DNA of 64,000 nucleotides from an uncultured Sutterella sp. (GCA_944392755.1 CALXXT010000012.1:1-64000), one strand, 5' to 3'; shown: positions 26,491 through 35,314, numbered from the stretch's first letter. Notes: generated by a model not told the origin, from the letters alone. Numbers and translations are program-made.

Positions 26491-28608
26491 ATGTCGATGT
26501 TCAACAAGATCACGAAGAGCTTCCGTTTCGGCGACCACGACGTCACGCTCGAAACGGGGGAAATTGCCCGTCAGGCCTCCGGCGCCTGCATCTGCCGCAT
26601 GGACGACACGGTCGTTCTCGCCACGGTCGTCGCGAAGAAGGAGCCGAAGCCCGGCCAGGACTTCTTCCCGCTCACGGTCGACTACATCGAAAAGACCTAT
26701 GCCGCGGGCAAGATCCCGGGCGGCTTCTTCAAGCGTGAAGGGCGTCCCTCCGAGAAGGAAACGCTCACCTCGCGTCTCATCGACCGCCCGATCCGTCCGC
26801 TCTTCCCGGACGGCTTCTACAACGAAGTTCAGGTCATCATTCACGTTCTCTCGGCCGACCCCGCCGTGGATCCTGACATTCCGGCGATGATCGGCGCCTC
26901 GGCCGCGCTCGCCATTTCCGGCATTCCCTTCCGCGGACCGATCGGCGCCTGCCGCGTCGGCTACATCGACAACCGCTTCATTCTCAACCCGACCACCGAA
27001 CAGCTCAAGCACTCGCGTCTCGACCTCGTCGTGGCCGGCACGGAGCGCGCCGTCCTCATGGTTGAATCTGAAGCCGACGTCCTCCCCGAACAGACGATGC
27101 TTGAAGCCGTGATGTTCGGCCACCGCGAAATGCAGGTCGTCATCAAGGCGATCAACGAACTCGTCGCCGAAGGCGGCAAGCCCGCCTGGGACTGGCAGCC
27201 GCCCGCTCCGAATGAAGCGCTCATCGCCCGCATCGTCGAACTCGCCGACGCCGGACTTCACGAAGCCTATGCGATCCGCTCGAAGCAGGCCCGCATGGAG
27301 AAGCTTCGCGCGGTCTACGACAGCGTCGACGCCCAGCTCGCCGCGGATGCGGCCGCTGCCGGCACGGAGCCTGCCGACACGAACGAGGTGCACAACATCC
27401 TCTTCGAACTTGAACGGAAGCTCGTGCGCTCGAACATTTTGAACGGCGAACCCCGCATCGACGGCCGCGACACGCGCACGGTCCGTCCGATCGAAATCCG
27501 TCAGGGCGTGCTCCCGCGCACCCACGGCTCGGCCCTCTTCACCCGCGGCGAAACGCAGGCCCTCGTCACGACGACGCTCGGCACGAAGCAGGACGAACAG
27601 ATCATCGACGGCCTCTGCGAAGAAACGCACGAGCGCTTCCTCCTGCACTACAACATGCCCCCGTTCGCTACGGGTGAAACGGGCCGCGTCGGCTCGCCGA
27701 AGCGCCGTGAAATCGGCCACGGCCGTCTTGCCAAGCGCGCTCTGAAGGCGGTGCTCCCGTCGGCCGAGGAATTCCAGTACACGATCCGCGTCGTCTCCGA
27801 AATCACGGAATCGAACGGCTCGAGCTCGATGGCCTCCGTCTGCGGCGGCTGCCTCTCGATGCTTGACGCGGGCGTTCCGCTGAAGGACTACGTCGCAGGC
27901 GTCGCGATGGGCCTCATCAAGGAAGGCAACAAGTTCGCCGTCCTTACGGACATCCTCGGCGACGAAGACCACCTCGGCGACATGGACTTCAAGGTCGCGG
28001 GCACCGAAAACGGCGTCACGGCGCTCCAGATGGACATCAAGATCGAAGGCATCACGGCCGAAATCATGCAGGCCGCCCTCGCTCAGGCGCATGAAGGCCG
28101 TCAGCACATCCTCGGCCGCATGCACGAGATGGCCGGCGGCGGCGCCAAGGAACTCTCCGACTACGCCCCGCGCATGGTTTCCTTCAAGATCAATCCGGAA
28201 AAGATCCGCGACGTGATCGGCAAGGGCGGCAGCGTCATCCGCGCGCTCACGGAAGAAACCGGCACGACGATCAATGTTGAGGACGACGGCACGGTCACGA
28301 TCGCGAGCCCGGACATGGCCCGCGTTGACGAAGCCCGCCGCCGCATCGAGCTCATCACGGCTGAAGTCGAAGTCGGCCAAATTTACGAAGGCACGGTGAC
28401 GCGCCTCCTCGAGTTCGGCGCGATCGTCCAGCTTCTGCCCGGCAAGGACGGGCTGCTCCACATCAGCCAGATCGCCAAGGAACGCGTCAACAACGTCTCC
28501 GACTACCTCAAGGAAGGTCAAAAGGTGCGCGTGAAGGTGATTGAGGCCGATGAAAAGGGCCGCGTCCGTCTTTCGATGAAGGCGCTTCTGCGCGAAGAGC
28601 TCCCGTAA
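26491..28608 (+). CDS. pnp: Polyribonucleotide nucleotidyltransferase (PNPase)
   Basis: 705-residue phosphorolytic 3'-5' exoribonuclease of the RNA degradosome. It has two RNase PH-like domains (about 1-220 and 310-550), a KH domain with [15 protein letters not shown] at about 570, and an S1 domain with [18 protein letters not shown] at about 630. AAAGGAAAC precedes the ATG at 26491; the frame is open upstream, but that part has no domain match. PNPase commonly controls its own message through the leader, and the hairpin at 26258 could serve that. Confidence 0.97.
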   Translation: MSMFNKITKSFRFGDHDVTLETGEIARQASGACICRMDDTVVLATVVAKKEPKPGQDFFPLTVDYIEKTYAAGKIPGGFFKREGRPSEKETLTSRLIDRPIRPLFPDGFYNEVQVIIHVLSADPAVDPDIPAMIGASAALAISGIPFRGPIGACRVGYIDNRFILNPTTEQLKHSRLDLVVAGTERAVLMVESEADVLPEQTMLEAVMFGHREMQVVIKAINELVAEGGKPAWDWQPPAPNEALIARIVELADAGLHEAYAIRSKQARMEKLRAVYDSVDAQLAADAAAAGTEPADTNEVHNILFELERKLVRSNILNGEPRIDGRDTRTVRPIEIRQGVLPRTHGSALFTRGETQALVTTTLGTKQDEQIIDGLCEETHERFLLHYNMPPFATGETGRVGSPKRREIGHGRLAKRALKAVLPSAEEFQYTIRVVSEITESNGSSSMASVCGGCLSMLDAGVPLKDYVAGVAMGLIKEGNKFAVLTDILGDEDHLGDMDFKVAGTENGVTALQMDIKIEGITAEIMQAALAQAHEGRQHILGRMHEMAGGGAKELSDYAPRMVSFKINPEKIRDVIGKGGSVIRALTEETGTTINVEDDGTVTIASPDMARVDEARRRIELITAEVEVGQIYEGTVTRLLEFGAIVQLLPGKDGLLHISQIAKERVNNVSDYLKEGQKVRVKVIEADEKGRVRLSMKALLREELP

Positions 28609-28625
28609 GGAGAAGCTCGTTCGAA

Positions 28626-28658
28626 GCGCGCCGGCGGATTTGTGACCTGCCGGCGCGC
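28626..28658 (+). terminator. GC-rich hairpin after pnp
   Basis: The 10-bp arms GCGCGCCGGC / GCCGGCGCGC are followed by CGCTTCTTC, so the T-run is imperfect. It is a likely but weak terminator. Confidence 0.55.
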
Positions 28659-28767
28659 CGCTTCTTCGGCAGGTCTGAGGGCGGCGCTACGCCCTGAAAG
28701 CCGTTAAAATGCCGGAGGTTTGAAAATCGGCCGCCCGTGCGGCCGAACTTTTCAGGAGATGATCCGC

Positions 28768-29520
28768 GTGCGGGAAAAAATCGTTGTCGCCAACTGGAAG
28801 ATGAACGGCTCGCTCAAGCACTGCCGCGAATGGGCCGCAGGCTTTGCCGAGCTCCCCAAACCCCAGCAGGCGCGCACCGTCGTTTGCGCCCCCTTCGTGT
28901 ATCTCACGGAGATTGGCCGCCTCATGATGCCGATCGGCATCGAAATCGGGGCCGAGGACGTCAACGAGAATCCATCGGGCGCCTACACGGGCGAGATTTC
29001 CGCGGGAATGCTCGCCGACGTCGGCTGCCGCTGGTGCATCGTCGGTCATTCGGAGCGCCGTCAGCTCTTCGGAGAAACGGACAACCGCGTTGCGATGAAG
29101 GCGCTTGCCGCCGTGAAGGCGGGGCTGCGTCCGATCGTCTGCGTTGGTGAAACGCTCGCCGAACGCGAATCGGGCGCGACCGAACGCGTCATTCTCCGGC
29201 AGCTGACAGCCGTCCTCTCCGTGCTTTCGCCGAAGGATCTCGGCGCCATCGCCTATGAGCCCGTATGGGCCATCGGCACCGGCAAGAGCGCCACGCCGAA
29301 CGTCGCGCAGGCCGTGCACTCAGCGATCCGCCAGCGCGTTGCGCAGGTGAATGCGGAAGCCGCGCAAACGCTTCCGATTCTGTACGGCGGCAGCGTCAAG
29401 CCCGAAAGCGCCGCGTCGCTCTTCGCTCAGGCCGACATCGACGGGGGTCTGGTCGGCGGAGCTGCACTCGACCCCGTCAGCTTCCACGCCATTGTCATGG
29501 CCGCGGATGCCCTCCGTTAA
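28768..29520 (+). CDS. tpiA: Triose-phosphate isomerase
   Basis: 250-residue TIM-barrel enzyme interconverting dihydroxyacetone phosphate and glyceraldehyde 3-phosphate. Catalytic residues are K11 in VVANWKMNG, H94 in VGHSERR and E164 in AYEPVWAIGTG; the phosphate loop GGSVKP is present. I chose the GTG at 28768 because AGGAG sits about nine bases upstream; the ATG at 28759 would overlap that site. It is followed by secG, the usual betaproteobacterial order. Confidence 0.96.
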   Translation: MREKIVVANWKMNGSLKHCREWAAGFAELPKPQQARTVVCAPFVYLTEIGRLMMPIGIEIGAEDVNENPSGAYTGEISAGMLADVGCRWCIVGHSERRQLFGETDNRVAMKALAAVKAGLRPIVCVGETLAERESGATERVILRQLTAVLSVLSPKDLGAIAYEPVWAIGTGKSATPNVAQAVHSAIRQRVAQVNAEAAQTLPILYGGSVKPESAASLFAQADIDGGLVGGAALDPVSFHAIVMAADALR

Positions 29521-29564
29521 CTTATACTTGAAAAATTACCCTTCTCATCTAGGGATTCTCAACC

Positions 29565-29933
29565 ATGCATTTCCTGCTTAGCATCGCTCTCGTTCTGCAG
29601 ATCATCTCTGCAGTCGTCGTGATCGTTCTCGTGCTGATGCAGCACGGCAAGGGGGCCGATCTTGGCGCGGCCTTCGGCAGCGGCGCCTCGGGCTCCGTCT
29701 TCGGCGCGACGGGCAGCGCCAACTTCCTTTCCCGCTCGACGGCCATCGCCGCGACGGTGTTCTTCTGCTCGACCATTGCGCTGACGCTCGCTTCGGGAGC
29801 GTTCAACGACCGTGGTTCGAAGCCCGCCGGCGGCGTGCTTTCGACGGTCGAACAGACCACGACGACGGGCCAGACGACGCCCGACGAAAAAAAAGTTGAA
29901 AAAAATTCCCCCATCGACCAAATTCCGGAGTAG
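29565..29933 (+). CDS. secG: Protein translocase subunit SecG
   Basis: 122-residue inner-membrane accessory of SecYEG with two hydrophobic helices (about 1-22 and 58-80) around the conserved loop [25 protein letters not shown]. The C-terminal tail is Thr/Lys-rich and cytoplasmic. AGGGATTCTCAACC precedes the ATG. In many betaproteobacteria tpiA-secG-tRNA-Leu is followed by the nuo operon. Here the tRNAs are present but nuo is not. Confidence 0.95.
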   Translation: MHFLLSIALVLQIISAVVVIVLVLMQHGKGADLGAAFGSGASGSVFGATGSANFLSRSTAIAATVFFCSTIALTLASGAFNDRGSKPAGGVLSTVEQTTTTGQTTPDEKKVEKNSPIDQIPE

Positions 29934-29942
29934 AATATGCCT

Positions 29943-29986
29943 CCTCTGCTGATGAGTTCCTCAACTCACTAAACAATCAGCAGAGG
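29943..29986 (+). other. Nested hairpin between secG and the tRNAs
   Basis: An 11-bp outer stem, CCTCTGCTGAT / ATCAGCAGAGG, encloses a 5-bp inner stem (GAGTT/AACTC), followed by AAAATTTGC. It may be a processing site or weak terminator ahead of the tRNAs. Confidence 0.6.
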
Positions 29987-30001
29987 AAAATTTGCAAGGC
30001 C

Positions 30002-30086
30002 GCGGTCGTGGCGGAACTGGTAGACGCACTACTTTGAGGGGGTAGCGGGGCAACCCGTATGAGTTCGACTCTCATCGACCGCACCA
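30002..30086 (+). tRNA. tRNA-Leu(GAG), copy 1
   Basis: 85 nt with encoded CCA and the long variable arm of class II tRNAs. Acceptor GCGGTCG / CGACCGC, anticodon stem CTACT/GGTAG with loop TTGAGGG (anticodon GAG, CUY codons). Confidence 0.94.
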
Positions 30087-30093
30087 CATTTGC

Positions 30094-30171
30094 TGGGGTA
30101 TCGCCAAGTCCGGTTAAGGCAGCGGATTCTGAATCCGCCATTCGTAGGTTCGAATCCTACTACCCCTGCCA
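30094..30171 (+). tRNA. tRNA-Gln(CTG), copy 1
   Basis: 78 nt with encoded CCA. Anticodon stem GCGGA/TCCGC around TTCTGAA (anticodon CTG). Acceptor TGGGGTA faces TACCCCT, so the 1-72 pair is T-T, with discriminator G73. Seven bases separate it from tRNA-Leu. Confidence 0.92.
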
Positions 30172-30207
30172 AGCGGTTGGTCTTGCAATACAATTTGGAA
30201 AGTTTTC

Positions 30208-30292
30208 GCGGTCGTGGCGAAACTGGTAGACGCACTACTTTGAGGGGGTAGCGGGGCAACCCATATGAGTTCGACTCTCATCGACCGCACCA
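30208..30292 (+). tRNA. tRNA-Leu(GAG), copy 2
   Basis: 85 nt with encoded CCA and anticodon GAG. It differs from copy 1 in the D-arm (GGCGAAACTGG against GGCGGAACTGG) and in the variable arm (CCCATAT against CCCGTAT). Confidence 0.93.
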
Positions 30293-30300
30293 CAATTCGC

Positions 30301-30378
30301 TGGGGTATCGCCAAGTCCGGTTAAGGCAGCGGATTCTGAATCCGCCATTCGTAGGTTCGAATCCTACTACCCCTGCCA
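30301..30378 (+). tRNA. tRNA-Gln(CTG), copy 2
   Basis: 78 nt, identical to copy 1, with encoded CCA and the same T-T opposition at 1-72. Confidence 0.92.
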
Positions 30379-30385
30379 GAATTGA

Positions 30386-30420
30386 AAAGGCTGAGTTTCT
30401 AACGGACTCAGCCTTTTTTC
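30386..30420 (+). terminator. Rho-independent terminator of the tRNA cluster
   Basis: AAGGCTGAGT / ACTCAGCCTT stem with a 9-base loop, followed by TTTTTTC. Confidence 0.9.
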
Positions 30421-30470
30421 TTGAGATGAAGGCCGTCCCGAAGAGGGACGGCGCATCGCTTAGACGAACG

Positions 30471-31418
30471 TCACTTGAGCGCAGAGGGAAGGATGAGCGA
30501 CTTCACGTCGACCTTCTTGTCCATCATCCCGTTCTCGACGAGAAACTCCTGATCCTTCGCGAGACTCTGGATGTCCGCATCGGTGAGCGTGTCGTAGAAG
30601 TTCGACCACGCGTAGAGCTTCTTCGCATCGTCAACGGTTACGCCCTGCTCCTTCGCGCCGATCTGAAGGGCTTCCTCCTGATGCTCCTGAATCCACTTCA
30701 GAGCTGCACGGTTGACTGCGACGACCTTTTCGTAGGCCTCAGGGTAATCAACAGCAAAGGCGCGGCGGACAGTCATGACGAGATTGGGCTCGACCAGACC
30801 CTCGCAGGTCGTGATCGTCTTCGCACCCGCTTCGTTCGCCTTGATGATGAGGTTGGCGGCGATGAGAGCTGCATCAACCTTGCCTGCGACGACCGCCGTC
30901 ATGGCAGCCCCCGGATCCATGTTGATGAATTGAACGTCGTTGATCGTCATGCCTTCCTTCAAAAGTGCGGCGACGAGGAGCTGATGAAGAACCGTGCCCT
31001 TCGGCCCTGCGACCTTCTTGCCTTTGAGATCCTTAACGGCGAAGTTCGTGCCCGGACGACCGACCATCGCGAAGATTTCCTTCGGATGCGCAACCCCTGT
31101 CGCCACGGCGATGGGATTCCCGGCTCCCGCCGCCATGAGAAGGCTCGCCGTATTCATGACGGCGGAGAAATCAAGATCGCCCGAAGCCATGGCCTGGCCT
31201 TGAAGGGCTCCCGAATTGATGACGCGCCACTCGATCTTGACGCCGTCCTTCTCAAAAGCCTTCTCAAGCATGCCCCTTTCCTTCATCACAATGTTCTGAA
31301 GATTGAAGGGAGCCTTCACGTAGGTGATTGAGATCGACTTCGGCATGTCGGCGGCGAACGCGGCTGCGCAGGCCGACACGGCGACGGCGGCCATCAGAGT
31401 CTTGATGCTGAAATGCAT
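30471..31418 (-). CDS. NitT/TauT-type ABC transporter, substrate-binding protein
   Basis: 315-residue periplasmic binding protein of the sulfonate/nitrate/taurine (SsuA-like) group. The signal peptide spans residues 1-22 (ending AAAFAA). The mature protein opens with SISITYVKAPFNLQ and has FSAVMNTASLLMAAG and the ligand-cleft stretch AGPKGTVLHQLL. GGAG lies 11 bases before the ATG at 31418. The likely partner, a fused permease-ATPase, is at 33782-35314 on the same strand, separated by a two-gene nuclease module. The substrate may be a sulfonate, thiamine precursor or similar and is unknown. Confidence 0.88.
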   Translation of the reverse strand: MHFSIKTLMAAVAVSACAAAFAADMPKSISITYVKAPFNLQNIVMKERGMLEKAFEKDGVKIEWRVINSGALQGQAMASGDLDFSAVMNTASLLMAAGAGNPIAVATGVAHPKEIFAMVGRPGTNFAVKDLKGKKVAGPKGTVLHQLLVAALLKEGMTINDVQFINMDPGAAMTAVVAGKVDAALIAANLIIKANEAGAKTITTCEGLVEPNLVMTVRRAFAVDYPEAYEKVVAVNRAALKWIQEHQEEALQIGAKEQGVTVDDAKKLYAWSNFYDTLTDADIQSLAKDQEFLVENGMMDKKVDVKSLILPSALK

Positions 31419-31836
31419 GTTGGGATGCTCCAAAATTTCCGCCGCGCTCGAAATAGGCGCGGCATGCCGCCATTTTAAGTAGGCGGTCTGCCCGAAGACA
31501 TACGCCAAAAGAAGTGGATCGCCGCCTCTTGCCGAACCTCAGCAGGTCTGCCGGGACTGACGCAGCTTTCGTCTAAACGCACGTCGATCCGTCGGCCGAT
31601 GTTCTGGCGCTTGGCGTGAAGATTCAGGCGCAGCGCTGCGCAATTTCCGCTTCGCTCTACACATTCCGCCCTCGCGCTTAAGCCGCTCGGCATCATGGCG
31701 AGATGAGTCTTCGGCGTTCGGCCGCCGAGCGAGGCCCAGCTAGGGCGGAATCTAATCCGCGCATTCGATAAAGACGATGCGCTCTGGCCAGAAAGCGAGA
31801 CTGCGCACGGCTTACCTCAGAATATGCGCCTCTGCC
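31419..31836. other. Gene-free stretch upstream of the binding protein
   Basis: About 420 bases with only short, unsupported open frames. It must contain the promoter for the binding protein unless that is read through from the GIY-YIG gene. No clear terminator, repeat or operator is visible. Confidence 0.45.
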
Positions 31837-32661
31837 TCAGTTGCGGTTGAGCTCGAGCTCGGTATGAAGCGTCCGCTTCCACCAGCCTTCGCGCTCAAGA
31901 ACGTCGACGTCCGCGGCGTGACTCCCGAGCGTTTCCAGAATGCTGAATTCAAAGTTGGCACGCCCATATTCTCTGTTCTTGCGCAGGAGCCGCATAAGTT
32001 CAACGTTTCCTCCGTGTCCGCCAGTCGCCACGTAGCACTGCCAGCGCTGCCAGATGCCGTCCGCACCGTAGGCCGAACCCACATACCGCCGCATCGTCTT
32101 TGTGTCCGTAATCAAATAGACGCCTTTTTGGCTCGACAAAGGTCCGATCCAGTCCGTACGGCCGTTTCTGGCGAACGCTTCAAGCTTGCGCAGCGTAACG
32201 CCCTGCACCCAAGCAGATCCCGGGAAGGCCTCGCCGCCGTACCGCTCGGGAAGAATCTTCGTGACGCGCAGCTCGCCAGCCACCGTCGGATATCTGACAC
32301 AGTACATTTTCGAAAGGCCGGGGTCGCTCACGACGACGCGGCCGCAGTAGCGCTGCAGTTCCGGTATGTCTTCACTCCCATAAGCGTCCGATTTCGGCAC
32401 GCCCGTGTCGGAAACGATTCGCCGCACGCCCGTGAGCAGGTAGTCTCCCGTCGGAAGCTTCATGAGGCAGAGCGCCGTCTGACCCACGCGGAAAAAGCCG
32501 CGCTCGCCTCTCCAGGCGAGCCAGCGCGTATTGGCGGCATCGGGATCCTCTACGTAGTCGTCGATGGGATCCACCTCGCCGTTCCACATGTTGAACTTAG
32601 CCTTGACCGTGGCCTCGAGCGGAAGACGGAGAAGATCGTTCAGAAGAATGTCATCCGGCAT
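31837..32661 (-). CDS. GIY-YIG nuclease family protein
   Basis: 274-residue protein with a C-terminal GIY-YIG endonuclease domain: GVY at 180-182, YVG at 193-195, an arginine in IWQRW, the metal-binding glutamate in LEREGWWKR and a final asparagine in ELN. All expected catalytic positions appear intact. Residues 1 to about 170 form a distinct domain I do not recognise, rich in beta-type sequence. The ATG at 32661 follows AAAGGAACC and overlaps the stop of the upstream gene by 11 bases, so the two are translationally coupled. A role in DNA cleavage, repair or defence is possible; none is established. Confidence 0.85.
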   Translation of the reverse strand: MPDDILLNDLLRLPLEATVKAKFNMWNGEVDPIDDYVEDPDAANTRWLAWRGERGFFRVGQTALCLMKLPTGDYLLTGVRRIVSDTGVPKSDAYGSEDIPELQRYCGRVVVSDPGLSKMYCVRYPTVAGELRVTKILPERYGGEAFPGSAWVQGVTLRKLEAFARNGRTDWIGPLSSQKGVYLITDTKTMRRYVGSAYGADGIWQRWQCYVATGGHGGNVELMRLLRKNREYGRANFEFSILETLGSHAADVDVLEREGWWKRTLHTELELNRN

Positions 32662-33697
32662 CTTCAGGTTCCTTTCTCTTTTTTGCGATGGTGATTCTGT
32701 CGAGAAATTCAGGCGGATCATCCGGATTGAAGATCCGGCCGACAAGTACGGCCTTCCCCGACACTTTGTCGCCGACGTGAAGTTCTTGAAGCCCGCCCTC
32801 GACAACTCGGGGATTCACATAGACAACCATCGGAATCCAATCTTCCGAATCATCGGATTCGAGCTCCGCTTCCGAGAGAGGAATCGTGATTCGCAGCAGC
32901 ATTTCCCCAAAGCACTCAACCTTTTCAAGGGTTGCGATGGTGCCGATAAACTCGCCGGCAGAACTTACGCTCCGGGATTGCGTCCAGTCCGTGAGCAAGC
33001 GCCGATCCACGGTTACGAAGAAACCTGCCGGATCGGCATCCGGATGCATCGCCAGAAATTCTGACTTCAGCGATTCGTACGTTTCGCCGCTTCTGACTTC
33101 GGTAAAGTCCTCAATATCCACCTTTTGAAGGCTGACTGCCGCGGCAACCACTTCCATCATTCCAGCGGCGGGTAAAGTGCCTGCACGAGCAGTCATGTGA
33201 CCGACGACATAGGGAAGGAGACACTCGAGCTTGGTTTCCCGAAACGGACTTCGCGGCAAAGGCGTAAAGCGCATCTCGCCCCAAATCGGCGTGCCCTCTC
33301 CGTGAACGCGGCATGCCTCGGCCTGAAACTCCCAAACCACTCCAGGCAGAAATGGAATGCCGCAGGTCGTGCTCCGAATCAAAGAAGTCCCCGCTTTTCG
33401 GAATTTACGGTAAGTCATCCGAACCAGTTGAGCGCAGCTGAAGTCGGAGCCGGTAGCCTTCGCCGAAACCCGAACGTTGTGGAACCAACCTCCCCAATCT
33501 TCCTTCTCGACGGCAAACCCAAAATGCTTCTCCCCCTCGAAGGCGTCATCGAATCCAAGAATCGCCGAAACCGTGTCGGGAGACGGAATCATGGCGGCAT
33601 CATCATCAGCAGCAGCCGAATCTTCATCCGCGGCTTCTGCGTCGAACGTTTGAACACGCAGAACCGGCATGCCTTCATCATCAACCTCGTGCTTCAT
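32651..33697 (-). CDS. Hypothetical acidic protein with OB-like C-terminal region, coupled to GIY-YIG gene
   Basis: 348-residue cytoplasmic protein that I do not recognise. Residues 1 to about 40 are strongly acidic (runs of E, D and A) and likely disordered. The last 110 residues alternate beta-type hydrophobics with glycine turns (GTIATLEKVECFGEMLL ... GDKVSGKAVLVGRIF), the pattern of an OB or similar barrel, so nucleic-acid binding is conceivable. CAGGAG precedes the ATG at 33697. It overlaps the GIY-YIG start by 11 bases, so the pair likely acts together. No transmembrane segment or signal peptide. Confidence 0.75.
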   Translation of the reverse strand: MKHEVDDEGMPVLRVQTFDAEAADEDSAAADDDAAMIPSPDTVSAILGFDDAFEGEKHFGFAVEKEDWGGWFHNVRVSAKATGSDFSCAQLVRMTYRKFRKAGTSLIRSTTCGIPFLPGVVWEFQAEACRVHGEGTPIWGEMRFTPLPRSPFRETKLECLLPYVVGHMTARAGTLPAAGMMEVVAAAVSLQKVDIEDFTEVRSGETYESLKSEFLAMHPDADPAGFFVTVDRRLLTDWTQSRSVSSAGEFIGTIATLEKVECFGEMLLRITIPLSEAELESDDSEDWIPMVVYVNPRVVEGGLQELHVGDKVSGKAVLVGRIFNPDDPPEFLDRITIAKKRKEPEDAG

Positions 33698-33746
33698 TCG
33701 CGCTCCTGAGGAAACTAGAGACAGAATCGAACATACAACAGATGAA

Positions 33747-33761
33747 CGTCAAAACTTGACG
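33747..33761. promoter_or_regulatory. Inverted repeat upstream of the nuclease module
   Basis: CGTCAA-AAC-TTGACG is a perfect 6-bp inverted repeat about 50 bases before the 348-residue gene. One arm read on the - strand is a near-consensus -35 (TTGACG). It is a possible operator over a promoter; the matching -10 is not clear. Confidence 0.4.
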
Positions 33762-33781
33762 CCTCTTTGAATCGGATCCAG

Positions 33782-35314
33782 TCAACGCGCGAGAAGCCGC
33801 GCAAGGATCGCCTCCTCGGCCTCGACGACGCCGGCATCCCGAAGATGACGCGGGCGGGACATCGCAAGGGGATAGCGCTCGGCGGCACGCCCTGCTTCAA
33901 GAATGAGCACCTCATCGGCCATGCGCACCGCTTCACGCACGTCGTGCGTAATCATGAGCACCGTCATGCGGGCGCGAGCGAGAATTCTCAGGCTTTCCGT
34001 CTGCAGCTCCTCTCGCGTCAACGCATCGAGCGCGCCGAAGGGTTCGTCCATGAGGAGGACCTCAGGCTCGCGGGCAAGCGCGCGGGCAAATCCGACGCGC
34101 TGCTTCTGCCCGCCCGAGAGCGCGTCCGGATAATCTCCCTCTCGATCAAGAAGTCCGACCAGTTGAAGCACCTCCGCCGTCTTCGCGCGCCGACGCGTCT
34201 CGGTTTCGCGCAGCAGCGCAAGCTCGACGTTTTCCCGGACGGTCTTCCATGGAAGCAAGTTCGGTTCCTGGAAAACCATGCCGATGCTCGGGCGCTTTTT
34301 CCCCGTGAAGGAAATCTCGCCCGCAGCTTTGGGCTGGAGTCCGGCCACCGCTTTGAGCAGCGTCGTCTTTCCGCAGCCCGAGCGCCCGAGAATGGCCGTA
34401 AGGCGCCCCGGCGGCACTTCAAGCGAGAAGTTCGTCAAGGGCTCGCGCCCATTCGGATAACGAACGGCGAGTCCGCGAATCGAAATTCCGGGAAGATCGG
34501 GAACTCCAAGAAAGGAAGCACTCGCTTCGCTTGGCAGCTCGAGCGGCTCACGCTTTGGCCGGCGCATGAGGATCCGCTCGGCTGAGCGGCGAAAGAGCGC
34601 GTCGCACCCCGTGCCGAGGAGTGCGATCGAGAGAATGCCCACCATGACGACGTCGGTTCGGGCCAAAGCCGAGGCGTCTTCAATAAGGTAGCCGAGACCG
34701 GAAGCCGCCGCGATGAGCTCGCTGCCAACCAAGGCTCGCCATGCATAACCGAACCCGAGACGAAGTCCTGTCAGAACCTCAGGAAGAGAGCCGGGAAAAA
34801 GAATGTGGCGATTCACTTCGCTTTGCGAAAGCCCGAGCACCTGCGCCAGCTCGCGGTAGTGCGCGAGGACGCGCTTCAATGACGAAAGACTCGAGAGGTA
34901 GATAGGGAAAAAGCTCGCCAGAACAACAATGGCAAGCTTGGGCGCCTCATCGATTCCAAGCCACAAAATGAGAAGCGGAATGAGCGAAAGCGGCGGCACG
35001 ACCCGGAGCGCTTCCAGAAGGGGATCGAGCGTGCGCTCAAGGAGCGGACTGCGGCAAAGCCAAAACGCCAGAGCGAGCGCGCAGAGCGAAGAGATGAGGA
35101 AGCCGGCCGCAACGCGCGCCATGGAGCTCGCCGCATGCCTCGCGAGTTCCCCCGTGCAGAGAAGTTCAACGGCGCGGCGCGCCACCTGATCCGGGCCGGG
35201 AAGCAGGAGCGGCGGGAAGAATCCCGCCTCGCTCACCCAAAACCAGAGGAGCAGGATCAAGACGGGAAGAATGAAGGACAACGCGTATTTGGACAGTCGA
35301 TGCATACCGGCCAT
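33782..35314 (-). CDS. Fused ABC transporter permease-ATPase (NitT/TauT, SsuC-SsuB-like)
   Basis: 510-residue single chain. Residues 1 to about 260 are an SsuC-type permease with six hydrophobic helices and the coupling loop YRELAQVLGLSQSEVNRHILFPGSLPEV. From about 280 an SsuB-type ATPase follows: Walker A GRSGCGKTT near 307, the Q-loop in FQEPNLLPW, signature LSGGQKQR, Walker B VLLMDEP and the switch His in MITHD. In most relatives these are two genes. The frame is continuous, with no sign of a frameshift. The start is ATG 35314 or 35305; neither has a strong site. NhaD lies upstream, and the presumed binding protein is at 30471. Confidence 0.9.
   Translation of the reverse strand: MAGMHRLSKYALSFILPVLILLLWFWVSEAGFFPPLLLPGPDQVARRAVELLCTGELARHAASSMARVAAGFLISSLCALALAFWLCRSPLLERTLDPLLEALRVVPPLSLIPLLILWLGIDEAPKLAIVVLASFFPIYLSSLSSLKRVLAHYRELAQVLGLSQSEVNRHILFPGSLPEVLTGLRLGFGYAWRALVGSELIAAASGLGYLIEDASALARTDVVMVGILSIALLGTGCDALFRRSAERILMRRPKREPLELPSEASASFLGVPDLPGISIRGLAVRYPNGREPLTNFSLEVPPGRLTAILGRSGCGKTTLLKAVAGLQPKAAGEISFTGKKRPSIGMVFQEPNLLPWKTVRENVELALLRETETRRRAKTAEVLQLVGLLDREGDYPDALSGGQKQRVGFARALAREPEVLLMDEPFGALDALTREELQTESLRILARARMTVLMITHDVREAVRMADEVLILEAGRAAERYPLAMSRPRHLRDAGVVEAEEAILARLLAR

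Larger units (their letters stand above)
30002..30378 (+). repeat. Tandem duplication of the tRNA-Leu/tRNA-Gln pair
   Basis: The Leu-Gln block is repeated with a 206-base period. The Gln copies are identical and the Leu copies differ at two positions, while the spacers have diverged. This fits a duplication maintained by gene conversion or of recent origin. Confidence 0.9.

Noticed and set aside
26293..28521. 742-codon - strand frame over pnp
   Set aside because: Antisense shadow of PNPase, which has complete domains.
30002..30378. CRISPR-like repeat spacing
   Set aside because: The repeats are complete tRNA genes in two copies, not short repeats with unique spacers.
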